Source: Bathynomus jamesi | Lineage: Eukaryota; Arthropoda; Malacostraca; Isopoda; Cirolanidae | DNA length: 64,000 nucleotides | Assembly (NCBI GenBank): GCA_023014485.1 | Contig: JAJOZX010005785.1 | Location: 245,589 to 309,588 of the forward strand | Reading direction: 5' to 3' | In this document: positions 1 through 12,600 of the stretch, piece by piece | Position numbering within the stretch: the stretch's first letter is position 1 | Layout: each line of letters begins with the position of its first letter | Notes under the pieces: generated by a model | What the model saw: only the letters and a program-made list of their open reading frames with translations | What the model was told of the DNA's origin: nothing | Databases searched by the model: none | Translations under genes and position numbers: made by a program

Positions 1-659
1 GTACACACATTTTAATCACTATATCTTCACTCAACTCAAAAGAAACAAACCAATTTCTCGGTAATTGCCATAGGGACCACCGTTGTAATCTTTAAAATCA
101 GTATACACCGATTAACCCCACACTAGCACACGATGCTTTCTGCGACGGCATCGCGCAAGTTAAAGGTTTATAACCGTTTATAACGTTTATAACCGTCACA
201 AGTTTAAATTAAATTAAGCCGGCACGCTTTGAAACTTCTAAATCACTAAAAAACAACTAATATTCAATGAATTAACTATAACAATGTGGAATAAAACGCA
301 AGTATATAAAATTGAGAACTTTTTAACAGTAAATTTTCGGCAATATCCCAAAAAGTAGCAACAATATCAGAGAGTTTCAGGGAATGCGTCCCGCTCAGTA
401 AGGAGTCTAGCTGGACGAATCAGCGTTTGAAGAAAAGGAAGAAATGGATGTTGTGTATGCAGAATAATTGTGATAGAGAGGAAAGCGAAAAACAAAGAGG
501 GTATATGAAAGAGAGGAAGTGAAACGTGAAGAGGACTAATGCGGTAGAAGAAACACAAAGTAAATAATGCTTGGAAAGAGGATGAATAAAAATTATGTCT
601 GGAATAGAAAGTTTTTCTGGTAGGTGTGCGGAAGTGGAGGAATGAAACTAAGGAAGAAA
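1..659. other. No recognisable gene
   Basis: AT-rich non-coding sequence. The open frames here are short and low in complexity, and I see no domain, RNA gene or repeat array. Confidence 0.5.
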
Positions 660-2190
660 GTTTGAGAGTAATTGATAAAAATGGAGAGTGCTCAAAGCGG
701 ATGCGGATCTACGCATAGATGGAAGGAATATGTCGAAGGTTTGATGGTGGAAGAGATGAGAGAAGGGCAAGATAAATATGGTGGGATTTGGCGGTGTGAG
801 GAGGACAGGACGAATGTGACACAGAATGCATGACCAGATGAAATGAAAGTGGTGGTTTGCAAACTGAAAATGGAAAAACGGTTGGTAGGGTGGATGGAAT
901 ATATGGAAGAAATAAAAGGGTTGAGTGGTATACTGTATATGTCACAGTGCATGGACAAATGGGAATGTGTCTGAAGACTGGAAGAAAGCAATAATTGTTC
1001 CATTGTGCAAAATGAAAGGTGAAAGGAGTGAATGTAAGAATTACATAGTGTTGAGTGTAGTAAGGAGGTGTATGGTAGGATAGTGAAAAAAGAGTCGTGG
1101 TATTACAAAAGGATGGTGAATGAGATCAAGGAAGTTTCCGAAGTGAAGAGGGTGTGCAGATCAAGTGTTTGCAGCGAGACAAGGATTGAGAAAGCACGTG
1201 AAAGGGATTGCAGATACATGGCTTTTGTGTATCTTCAGAGAGAGCGTATGATAGAGTAGAAAAGCACTATGGCAGGTCTTGAGTATATATAGGGTAGACA
1301 GTAGACTCATGAATGCAGTGAAGAGTTTTATAATGGAGTAGTGCATGTGGAAAGTAAATAAGGAAGTGAGTGATTGGTGTGCGTCAAGGATGTGATATCT
1401 CGGTGGCTGTTCAATCTGTTTATGGATAGAGTGATGAGAGAGGTGAAAGTGACACTGCTAGAGAAAGAGGATTGACTCTGGTGTGTGATGGAAATAGGTG
1501 GGGGAGTCGAATATGTTGAACGTGGATGATTTCTATGCTATTGCCTAGAATGAATTTGATATGCAATTGGTTGTTAAGAGTTGTGTGGCTATGTGCGAGA
1601 GAAGCTTGTTAAAAGTGAATGTTGGATAGAGCAAGTTATTGGCTGTGAAGAGAGACGGAAATTCGGACTGCAATGTGATGGTGAATGGTGAAACACTGAG
1701 GTAGTAGAGTCTTTTAAGTGTGTGGGATGTGTTTTGAAGAAAAAGAGATATGAGTGAGGATGAAGTTAGCAGTCAAATGAATCAAGGAAGGAAAGTGGCA
1801 GGTGCGCTTAAAACGGTTGTGAGAAAGCGGAGACTGAATCGAGATGTTGTGAGATGTTACATGAAGTGTGTTACTACCAACATTTTTCTTGGGTGTGAAA
1901 CAGGACATGACATGAAAGAGAGGACTCAAGAGAAGAGGGGTTGAGGTGGATAATGTGAGAAGTATGTGTGGCGTATGCCGGATTGATAGAGTAAAAAATC
2001 GTATGGTTCTGGAAAGATTTGGGCGTTCAGAAGTCGGGTGGAAGTAGAAATTGAGGAAAGTGTGTTGAGGTGGTTTGGGCATATTGAAAGAATGAAAGAT
2101 GACAAAGATGTGAAGAATGTATAAGAGTGTTTAAGAAAGTAGGAGGAGAGGAAGGCCGAGAAGATGGATGGTGTGAAAAAACTAAATAGG
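660..2190 (+). pseudogene. Decayed non-LTR retrotransposon (reverse transcriptase region)
   Basis: Relic of a LINE reverse transcriptase, which would have copied its own RNA at a nicked target. The plus strand keeps family landmarks in order in shifting frames: RWKEYVEGLM near 715-745, DWKKAIIVPL near 978-1010 (before motif 1), VYGRIVKK near 1067-1090, a WLFNLFMDRVM trace near 1405-1435 (around motif 4), and LRWFGHIERMKDD near 2065-2102 from the C-terminal region. Numerous stops and frameshifts break it, and the catalytic YADD box is no longer clear. It runs directly into the repeat that follows. The exact clade is uncertain. Confidence 0.75.
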
Positions 2191-2984
2191 GATATGGGTT
2201 GATTGCCTGATACCCTCATCCGGTGGAAATTTCCAGCAGATTACAGTGGAGAGTTAACGACAAAAGCCCTACGTTTTTTCGTTAGAGAGTTATGTATATG
2301 TAGGTCTTCAAAGGACCTCTTTATGTTTATTTGCCTTCGGTATTTGCGCTGCTTAATGGGAAAGAAAGGAATTGCCTTACCTTATTATTTCGTTGGGTCT
2401 CGCTTCTGTTTCGATGTAGGGCGCGACGATCTTTTCGATGTAGGGCCGTGGTTCGAGGGAGTTACACAACGAGTTGCTTTGTTGTAATTAATATAAGCAG
2501 TCACTACACTTAAATACCTATACACTTAAATAGGCCTATCCTTTTTATAGTTATTAGGTTTTATATTAAGAGGATTTCACTCAGAACTTATAGGAAGATA
2601 AAGGACATCTTACTTGCTTAAAGCATCGCTGTAACATAAGCAAGCTCCGAGCGAGCCGCTATAATGTAATATATATCTTCGTATTTTTATTATTTGCTGA
2701 TTTTGCAAAGTTCGTTGACTCTTCTCTCGAGGTAATTTTCATGAGTCAGCAGCGGAAAATTTTGAACGCGAAATAATAAATTTTTCTTGTGGTTGGGTGG
2801 GCCCAATGCCTCCATATTTAGTTCTATGTATGTATGACAATTATTTTCATTCCCAATAGGCTATGTCGCCAATCCGGTGGCAATTTTGTAGATATTTAAT
2901 TCAATTAATTAATAATTTATTTTTAATTATGAAGTAAAGGTACCACATACGATACCATGTTGTAAGCGTATATAGTTTTTCCAT
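2172..2984. repeat. Dispersed repeat, copy A
   Basis: Direct repeat of 5834-6583, starting around GGGTTGATTGCCTGATACCC and ending around CCATGTTGTAAGCG. This copy has about 70 bp (roughly 2658-2726) missing from copy B. Because it begins inside the last traces of the LINE at 660-2190, it could be that family's 3' end (inference). The short frames inside are not convincing genes. Confidence 0.85.
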
Positions 2985-3551
2985 ATACTGGGGGGTGGGG
3001 CCGGAGAAAAATTTGTGTTATAGATTAAATTTTTTGACAAACAGTGTGTTTTAAGCCATGTGAAATGGGTTAAAGGGAATGAAGTAGGGATTTAAAAAGA
3101 GAAAGGTTACTCAAGACCTATTTAAATATAAAAGTTCATTAGGCCAACTTCTCACATTTAGTTAAAGTTATATCAATCAGTTTGACTCCCCTTAGTATAG
3201 GAAATTTATGGGATTAAAGTAAAGTTATTAAGCATTTTAACTTTGCTCATTATTTGGGGAAGTTTTATACAGGTCACCAGGTTTTAAATGCTGGTTTACT
3301 AACGTTGTTTTGGAGTTTTGTTATGTTTTGTTTTGTTAACGATTTACGTTTTGAAGTGACTTCTACGTTGGTGAGTTAATTGAAATGTATTGTACTTCCA
3401 TGTTGTGTTGTTTGGTTAAAAAAGATTGTACTGTATTCAAACCTCCTACCACTTCAGACTAGTCAATATCTGTAGTTTTAGTAGAGTAAATGTTACTCCT
3501 CCACAGGTAGATCTGGAGGGCTTGGGGCTTTGAATCTTGTACTGTTTTTGT
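2985..3551. other. No gene; flank shared with 4860-4990
   Basis: AT-rich spacer. The stretch near 3485-3535, with CAGGTAGATCTGGAGGG, recurs at 4930-4985 on the far side of the minisatellite. The minisatellite therefore appears to have expanded inside an older duplicated sequence. Confidence 0.5.
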
Positions 3552-4641
3552 GTTGTTTGGTCTCTGGCCAAGGGAGGCCATAAGACCATTGTTGTTTGGA
3601 CCATGGCCAAAGGAGGCCATAAGACCCTTGTTATTCGGCCCATGGCCAAGGGAGGCCATAATACCGTTGTTTGGCCCATGACCAAGGGAGGCCATAAGAC
3701 CGTTGTTGTTTGGCCCATTACCAAGGGAGGCCATAAGACCGTTGTTCTTTGGCCCATGGCCAAGGGAGACCATAAGACCGTTGTTGTTTGGCCCATGGTC
3801 AAAAGAAGCCCTAAGACCCTTGTTTGGCCCATGGCCAAGGGAGGCCATAAGACCCTTGTTCTTTGGCCCATTGCCAAAGGAGGCCATAAGACCTTGCTGT
3901 AGTTTGGTCTCTGGCCAAGGAGGCCAAAAGACCTTGTAGTTTGGTCTCTGTCCAAGGAAGGTCACAAGACCCTTTTTGTATTTTGGTCTCTGGCCAAGGA
4001 AGGTCACAAGACCGTTTTTGTAGTTTGGTCTCTGGCCAAGGGAGGCCACAAGACTTGTAATAGTTTGGTCTCTGGCCAAGGGAGGCCACAAGACCCTTGT
4101 AATAGTTTGGTCTCTGGCCAAGGGAGTCCACAAGACCCTTGTAATAGTTTGGTCTCTGGCCAAGGGAGGCCACAAGACCCTTGTAATAGTTTGGTCTCTG
4201 GCCAAGGGAGGCCACAAGACCCTTGTAATAGTTTGGTCTCTGGCTAAGGGAGGCCACAATACCTTTGTAATAGTTTGCTCTATGGCCAAGATAGGCCATA
4301 AGGGCCATGTTGAATAGTTTGGGCTATGGCCAAAGTAGGCCATAAGCCACTTGTTGAATAATTTGGGCTATGGCCAAGGTAGGCCATCAGCCCCTTGTTG
4401 AATAGTTTGGGCTATGGCCAAGGTAGGCCATCAGCCCCTTGTTGAATAGTTTTGGGCTATGGCCAAGGTAGCCCATAAGCCCGTTGTTGAATAATTTGGG
4501 CTATAACCAAGGTAGGCCATAAGCCCTTGAAATAGTAGTTTGGGCTATGGCCAAGGTAGGCCATAAAACCCTTTAAAGTAGAGTAGTTTGGGCTATGGCT
4601 AAAGGTAGGCCATAAAACCCTTTAGAGTAGAGTAGTTTGGG
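3552..4641. repeat. Minisatellite of about 40-44 bp units
   Basis: About 26 tandem units built around TGGCCAAGGGAGGCC. Units in the first part carry GGCCCATGGCCAAGGGAGG. Central units carry GGTCTCTGGCCAAGG at a 42-bp period (4024-4250). The distal units carry GGGCTATGGCCAAGGTAGG at about 44 bp. Long open frames across it on both strands only translate the repeat. Confidence 0.95.
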
Positions 4642-4804
4642 TGCCCACTGTCTAACCATATAATTTTGGCACAAAATTATGTGCACAGAACCAGAGCGCA
4701 GCAATAAAAGCTTTTACTCTCCAATCCTTGGTTATGTTCAGACAGGTTGTTGTGTTTGACACACATGTAAAGAATACAGTGTGTGTATATAATATATATT
4801 ATAT

Positions 4805-4835
<31 letters not shown>

Positions 4836-5224
4836 TTTATTTTTTTATTTTTTTTTGCATTCCTCTGAATCCAGTTGGTCTTCAAAACTTGGATTCACCA
4901 CTCCAATGAAGTCAAAACCCGTAGTTATGATTGAGTAAATGTTATGTGTGCTACAGGTAGATCTGGAAGGTTTGGGGTTTTGAAGGAATCCAATCTGTTT
5001 GCAAGGAATGTATGTGTCTGTTGATGAAATCTGTTGTGTGAGTCTTCCTTAAAAGAAGAATTGGATGCTTGGAGTTGTATGTATATATTTATATACTGTA
5101 TGTATGTGTAAATGTAGATTTTGTTGTAGGGTTTTATTTTTGAGTTTTGTGTGAGGTTAACCAATTTGGTTGAGTAAAGATCCTCAAATGTTTCATTTGA
5201 GACCCTTATATCAAGCCTTGCCTG
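4642..5224. repeat. TA microsatellite and spacer
   Basis: A (TA)n tract lies at about 4787-4844, followed by a T-rich run. The rest is AT-rich and non-coding and includes the second copy of the 3485-3535 flank. Confidence 0.7.
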
Positions 5225-5362
5225 TTTTATGCCTATATGTCAATAGGACTTAGAATGTGTTACGCCTATATGTCAAATAGGACTTAAAATAGGTTGCGCC
5301 TATGTGACAAATAGGACTTAAAATAGGTTGCGCTTATATGTCAAACAGGACTTAGAATGTGT
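5225..5362. repeat. Short tandem array, 34-bp unit
   Basis: About four units around TACGCCTATATGTCAAATAG and AGGACTTAAAATAGG, with small differences. Looser repeats of the GATGTTAAAGTT kind follow to about 5510. No coding sequence is seen up to 5833. Confidence 0.8.
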
Positions 5363-5833
5363 GTGTTAGGTGGGTGTAGGTTTGAATTCGTGCAATTGCT
5401 TTAGGTCTTTGTGATGTTGAAAGTCTAAGTCGAATTTTTTGATGTTAAAGTTCTGAGTTGAATTTTTGCGATGTTACAAGTTCGAGTTTAAATTGGTGAT
5501 GTTAATGAGTCTTATGAGTAAGTTAAATTGCTGAAATAACTTTTATAACCTACACCACAGGTTGAATTAAAATTTGTAGTGTTTTTAGTAAGGATAGGCC
5601 TTGAGTGTAAAGAGTAGGGCCTACTTTGTGAGGTAGGCTTCTTGTATATTTAAATTACAAATTGTAGTGTTTGAAGTAGGCCTTTAGTGTACGAGTATGT
5701 TGGGCCTATTTTTATAGGACCTAAAATGAGTTAAGCCTGTTAAATGAACAAGGCTTTGTTTACGGTTAGTGTAAAGTAAAGGTTGTGTTAGTGTAAAGGT
5801 AAAGGGATCGGTTCCCCAGCCACACGGGCCACC

Positions 5834-6583
5834 ATGTGAAAAACTATATCGGGCTATGGGTTGATTGCCTGATACCCTCATCCGGTGGAAATTTCCAGCA
5901 GATTACAGTGGAGAGTTAACGACAAAAGCCCTACGTTTTTTCGTTAGCGAGTTATGTATATGTAGGTTTTCAAAGGACCTCTTTATGTATTTGCCTTCTG
6001 TATTTGCGCTGCTTAATGGTAAAGAAAGGAATTGCCTTACCTTATTATTTCGTTGGGCCTCGCTTCTGTTTCGATGTAGGGCGCGACGATCTTTTTCGAT
6101 GTAGGGCCATGGTTCGAGGGAGTTACACAACGAGTTACTTTGATGTAATTAATATAAGCAGTCACTACACTTAAATACCTATACACTTAAATAGGCCTAT
6201 CCTCTTTATAGTTATTAGGTTTTATATTAAGAGGATTTCACTCAGAACTTATAGGAAGATAAAGGACATCTTCCTTGCTTAAAGCATCGCTGTAACATAA
6301 GCAAGCTCTGAGCGAGCCCTTCTCTCGAAGTAATTTTCATGAGTCAGCAGTGGAAAATTTTGAACACAAAATAATAAATTTTTCTGGTGGTTGGCTGGGC
6401 CCAATGCCTCCATATTGGGTTTTATGTATGTATGGCAATTATTTTCATTCCCAATAGGCTATGTCGTCAATCCGGAGGCAATTTTGTAGATATTTAATTA
6501 AATTAGTTAATAATTTATATTTAATTATGAAGTAAAGGTACCACATACGATACCATGTTGTAAGCGTGTATAGTTTTTCCATA
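5834..6583. repeat. Dispersed repeat, copy B
   Basis: Near-identical to 2172-2984 in the same orientation but lacking about 70 bp of it. The two copies are about 3.66 kb apart. Confidence 0.85.
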
Positions 6584-6988
6584 GATGGACATGGTAAATG
6601 ATTGCGTGAGCAATCTTAAAACCTGATCTGGGCAGTACACGAGAAATGTCTGCAAGTCGGGTGGAATGGAGGATGCTTGTTATAAGTACATAAGTTCGAT
6701 ACTCTGTCTCTTTTATTTTTGACAAGGCCTGGAAGCATAACCACGCATGGTGTATGAAACGCCGCAGGTGTGGGATTTTGCCATGTGTCGGGGCGCTGAT
6801 TCACTAAGACGCCTGCGTGAATGCATGTGTATACTTTACTTTCTGCCTTTTCTTCTTTTCACTGTCTTCTGTATTTTACATCCAGGTTGTTTTCTGTCTT
6901 CTCATCCCAACTCCTTAGGAAATGAGATTTTTTTTATAATGTGATGTAATTAAATTGTGCTCATCTTTATATATATATATATATATAT
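6584..6988. other. No recognisable gene
   Basis: Nothing recognised. It ends in a (TA)n tract (about 6969-6988) that is the insertion site of the next element. Confidence 0.4.
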
Positions 6989-7261
6989 TAGATTGGTCCA
7001 AGCTCATAGGGGGCAATTTTGAAATGCAATTTTTACATTGTCTTACCCCAGGAAAATGTTAAGCATGTTGACAACAAGCCATTAACCAAGTTTGAGCGAA
7101 ATCAGACGATATTTAATAGTGCCGTCTGGATACCAAAATTTGTGTTGCAAATGAAGATTCACGAAAATTCGGGCATTTGTAATAGGCATATTTTTATAGG
7201 TTAAAATGCATATAAAATTTCCACACCACCCAGGAGGTAATTGCTCGGCGCGTTTTTTACT

Positions 7262-9476
7262 TTACTTTGAACGAAGTCCCTCAATCATGGTCAATTTCTT
7301 TGCATCAGGGAACTGTTGTTGGTGCCTCTCCACAACTTGCAAGAGGTACTGAACCTGATCTTCGTTCTTTGTTAGATGATTGCTAAAGTTCAGAATCAGT
7401 GCTACAGCCCTCTCTGCGTTGTCGTTTACGACATTCATTGTCTTAACGTAATTACTAGCGATCTGGTAGTCGTCTCTGCTACTCCACTCCGCTGGATTGA
7501 CTTCAAGAAAAGCTGACGGTAGTGATAGTTTATGAAAGAACTGGCGAGTAACGCTAGTGACGAAATTGGCTAGAGTTTTTTCATGCAGATTGGGTAGTGT
7601 TTGATCCAGGGTTATTCGCTTGGGTGGTTTTACAGAACCCTTGGCATTTAATGCCTGAACCATTTCTCGCTTCACTTCCAGTGACGCGCCATCATAAAAA
7701 AAAAAGAAAGTGCAATGAGCTCCTCGCTTAAATACCATAGATGACGGCAGAGCGCTTTAGATGCAGTTACTGAGATTTCTTTATCCTCATAGAATTTTAG
7801 TTATTTGAGAAGTGCCAAATCGTTCCTAGGAGCGGAACAGGCGAGAGGAACCGCAAACCAGGCAGGTGTGTAGTGGCGCATGGCATATATTGCAAAACGT
7901 TTTATCCCAGTTTGCTCGTATACAGTCATTTTAAATTGCTAGCTAAAAAGAACTATCTTAATGGCATATATAACTCGCGCCATCCATCTTCCACGATGTA
8001 GAGCTCCTGGTTGCTGAAATTTTACGCCACGGGGTGGAACATCGCCCATGTAAATCACTGTCAACTCAAGAAGCTCCCTATAATCTGCTTGTGGTTGGAT
8101 TTTGTCGGGATGATGTTTGCAGATGGTGACAATCTCTTCTTTCTCTGGTATATCTACATCTACGATATTGAAACGCTCCTTATCTATCGCCGCCCAGGAC
8201 TTCTTGAAGCGCTGGAATAATATAATATCGGGGCCAGTGGTGGTACCGTAACACTTATCGAAGACGGATGATATTACAATTTCATTGATATGGTGGCGGC
8301 AAGGTAGTCCTAATAGTTGTCTTTCAAGCTTGTTTTCAAGGACTGTACGAGCTCCATTCTTGATACCAGTGTTGCTAGCAGTTGTATCGAAACACATGGC
8401 CTGCACATGACCGCGCAAATCCCAATCATCTAAGCATTCTATTACAGCTGTTGCAATTTGTTCACCTGTTCAGGAAACTAGCCTAGGCACTGCCAGAAGC
8501 TTAGACATTCCTCCCCCCAGAAACAATAACAGGTAGTCTTTCTGTAGTATCATTTTCTGTGAGATCTGGAACTAATTTACCATCCCAATGAACAGTAAGA
8601 GGAACATCAACATTAAAGGAGTGCTTAATATCGTCAGCAATCTTTTTGTGAATTTCAATCCTTCTTCTACGTATTGTACTTTTGCTGAGAATGATATCGT
8701 CAACATCATGTCCAACAGAAGTAGCAGCAGCTGACAGTACGACAACAGCATTGCGATCACTCATTTTTGTTCGGTCTAATGCCATAGACAAGTCAGGTGA
8801 TACGATGTGTTTACCTCTACTGGACCGTCTCTGTTTATGCAAAGGTTGAGGGATACATGACGTACTCGGTTCTTCTTCGCTGCTGGTGCTGCTGCTACTA
8901 CTATAAGCAACAGCTACGCCCATTTTCTTTCGGTTTGCCTCTACTTCTGCCAACCTTTCATTTGCTTCTTCTCTCTGACGTCTCCGGAAATCTTGACGTG
9001 CTAGCTTTTCGTCCACATTGCGCCCATGTAGCCTCTCCTTCCTTTCTCTCGCTGGGCATGTAGGAATGATTTATTTTAATCTATTGACATTATCTGCAAA
9101 GCATTTGCATGAGCAATATCGAAAAGATCATCTAAACATTTTTGAAAAGAAATTTTTTTTCTATTTGAGTCTTTGTACGCTTAGATTTTGATTTCTGAAG
9201 TGCTCTGAAACTATCGTACATTTTCTGAATCTTTGGCAGTGCATTGTATTCAGCTATAGTAGGTATTCTGGCCATTTCCCAAAATTTTAGGACCTCACAA
9301 AACACAAGTTTGGATGCCTCCTTCAAGGTCTTCTTATTCTTTGTTAGCTTGAAAATACGACGTTGCACATCTCCATTGGAAGGAAGTTTCCTTCCGCCAA
9401 TCGAATCAATTGGCTGACCAAGTAGCCATATTTCTGTTCTATTTCTTCTCATTGATGAGCTCGACATAATAAACAA
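7262..9476 (-). pseudogene. hAT-like transposase (broken)
   Basis: Transposase relic in four frame pieces: 9132-9476, 8501-9016, 7939-8418 and 7262-7738. The order of features matches the intact relative at 10167-12374. There is a charged N-terminal part, then KMSDRNAVVV, the acidic-residue block CFDTTASNTG, a hAT-type CxxH (LPCRHHINEI), the insertion GTTTGPDI, RGRWMA, and a C-terminal VVNDNAERAV. In hAT enzymes the D, CxxH and ER motifs form the RNase H-like catalytic core (established). Stops and frameshifts show it is dead. It is clearly a different subfamily from the inner element. Confidence 0.8.
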
Positions 9477-9660
9477 TTATTTTACAGTAATCTTAGATGA
9501 ATGAAAGAGTGGTAACCACAAAATGAAGGACACAGTGGCACAACAACCTCGCTTGCCGTCTAAGATCAAACTGAGTCAGGTCTACCGCGTGATAACACCC
9601 TCACGTCCAACTCCACCTCAACCCACCCCCAACACCTACACGATGGATCAATATGACCAT

Positions 9661-12600
9661 TAGGGTGGAGCGAAAAATACTTTTTTTCTAGTATGAAGTT
9701 CTAATAGTGATTAAAAGTTGCATTTAGTGGACGATATATACCTGCCAAAATATGAGTTCATTTGTTTAATATTTCAGCTGCCACCAGTGGGCTAAAGTTA
9801 ACACAATTTTGGGTAAAAAGGAAAAAAATGCTTCTATTTTAGGTTTATCAAACTATTATAAAATGTTATCTTAGAATTATCTAATAGTTTGATTAAGATT
9901 CTTAAATGATAAGAATTCATTTTGTAAAAATGCCTTTTCATATGCTTAATATCTTCAGCTGCCACAAGAGGGCTGAAGTTAACTTAAAAATGACAATTAA
10001 GTATGATTCTGTATTTACTTGAAAAAGGGAACAGTAATAAATTAGGATGTCTCTCCTCCTTTATACTGGCTTGAGACAGTTAAGAAACGTTATTTCGTGC
10101 CTTAGCGGAGTTACCACCCTTTCCCCAACCAACCTCCCTCTAGAAAGGGTTCTTGCTGAAGACTATTTAGTAATTTGCTTTTGTGTCAAATTTTGGCTGT
10201 TTTTTCCTTGATTCTAATGTAGCACGAATCCAACCGTCTCTGTTTGTAGGTCCGCAGACTGATCCAGCAGCGTCTGTAACGAGCTTGACGCATCTCTCTA
10301 CGGCTTGTGTATGACATGGAAACTGAAATAATTCTGAATGAAGAGTAGTACCATGTTTGATGCATGATTCAATATCATCAAGAGAAACTCCTTTGGTTAT
10401 CGGTGGTTCTGCTATCTGAAAATCTTGCCACATAATGAGATCTGTATAGTCTTTGACATAAAAATTTATTTCTGGCACCTTAAAATACCTGATAACATCT
10501 GTTTCTTGAATGCATGCCCTTGCTTTTATGATACGCCTAAATCCCAACTGACGCACATGCTCCCTTTCATCAGCTATCATTGCAATGAGAATGTTTTCTT
10601 GATTTGCGTAATATGCATTTCGCTGAATGACTGAGTCATGTACTCTCCTAAGCTCTTCACGGAGATACCGGCTTCTTGCAATCATATGCCACATATGTTT
10701 AGCACCATATTGGCATAATGGTTTACGCTTTATCTGAAACCACATTGGTGCGTATACCCTAACAATGAAAGTAGCTAATTCTTGTAAATTGCCTGAAGGA
10801 TTCTCTGTGCTTGCATATAACCGCAGAGTCCTGTTTGCTGTGGTGAGCCACCTTGAATGTGATATATTGCCTGGACTCTTATGACTAAGACTCTTTGAGA
10901 ATGTTCCACTTGATATAGCCTTGTGAATTTCAAGAAGGTATTTCTGGTCAGTACTTATGTCATCTACATCAACTTCACACATGTCCTCTTGAATTTCAAT
11001 GGGTTTGAAGTTAACTATGGGAAGCTTTTCACAGTCTGAAAGTGCTCGGCCAATTTCTCCTGAAAATGCTCTTGGTCCAGTAGTGGTACCATCCAAGCGA
11101 TGAAACAGATGGCGCAATGGAAGTTCATTAAGGTGTAAAAGGCATATCAGCCACTGCAATGGCTTATTAAAGGCTTCTTCCAGTAATCTTATTGTGCCTC
11201 CAATACTACCAGTGTTAACCACTGTCGAATCACAGAAAACTGCAACGATGTTCCCTATATCAGCATTCCTTTCTTTCAAGCAATTCACTAGCGCTGTGCA
11301 AATGTATTTAGCTTTGCCACTGGAAGGTGTCACATGTGCAAAGTACAGAGAGTGTGGTTCAGATATTATGCTGATATGCTCTTCGCGTTTGGTTCTTTGG
11401 TGGTTAGAGCCATCACTCTCCTGGACTTGAATCATTGTTTCATCCTTTCTGCCATCAAAGTATAATCCCCGCATGGTTTTTGGCTCTCCTATCTGCTGTA
11501 GTTCCTTTCTCTGTTTTTGTCTTTCACGTCTTAGCTTACTTCTGTCTATAATATTCCCTTTGTCTTCGGGAGTAACAATTTTAAGATCTGCCAATACTGC
11601 AGAAGCAATAGCAGCCCCAGCTCTGTCCGACATTTTAAATCTATCACAAGTAATTGCTAATGAAGGCAGTGGCTCACGCATCTGTTGTTCTGATATTACA
11701 TATTGAGTCGAGGTTGTATCTTCCTCATTATCTTCAGATATCTCTTCTAGTTGTTGAAGTTCACTTGTCTCTGTTTCGATTTGTAAGTTGGACGTATTGG
11801 TTATAGCAGCACTAGTTGTTTGTGAGTATTCCAGACGTGCTTTTTCCATTTCCTTTCGATGTTCTCTTGCTTGTAATCGTCTTGTGTGTGCTATGTCAAT
11901 GCTTCCTATCACCATTATTCTGCGTGTTCGTTGGTCATTTAAAAAATCCTGCTCTTTTGGAGGGACTTTCTTACTCTTTTCACATGAGCATCTCCTAAAC
12001 TCCTTACATTTGCAGGTGCAGATGTCAAACAAAGTGCATTTTGAAGAGTTTTCAAATTCTTCAAGCTGATTTTTGAACTTAGGCTGATCCTTGCGTGACT
12101 TGTATGGCTTTAATAAGGACCTGTATTTATCATGGTACACTCGCATCATCTGTAAAATGCGTGTATGTGAAACTATTGGCAAAGAGGCCTTCTTCCAAAT
12201 ATTTTCTACCTTTTTGGAAACTGCCTCTGCTATTTCAAAAAATGAAGGCTCCTTGTTATTCATCTGCTCCTTCACTAAATGTTTTGTGAACAGGTAATCT
12301 TTCATAATGCAGTTATAAGTTGGTAGTTGCATATCACTCATCTCACAAGGTACTTCAAATATGGCACACTTCATATGTTCTCTAGTGAAATGTTTATATT
12401 TATTATTTGATGCCGTAATATTTTTAAGAAAAATTCACAATCACAAAATATCCTGTGACATCAAAACATTATATAATTAATATATATAATATATTTTATA
12501 AGTATATATAATATATTATATAAATATATAATATATTATATAAATAAACTAAAATTATATAATACATTATAACAAGCATTTTATAATAAAATCAATATTA

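Noticed and set aside
3446..4343. Long minus-strand frames of 169-294 codons over the minisatellite
   Set aside because: They only translate the repeat unit and appear in several frames on both strands.
5805..5850. Start of a SINE or tRNA-derived repeat
   Set aside because: No A/B box pair could be recognised; it only borders the dispersed repeat copy B.
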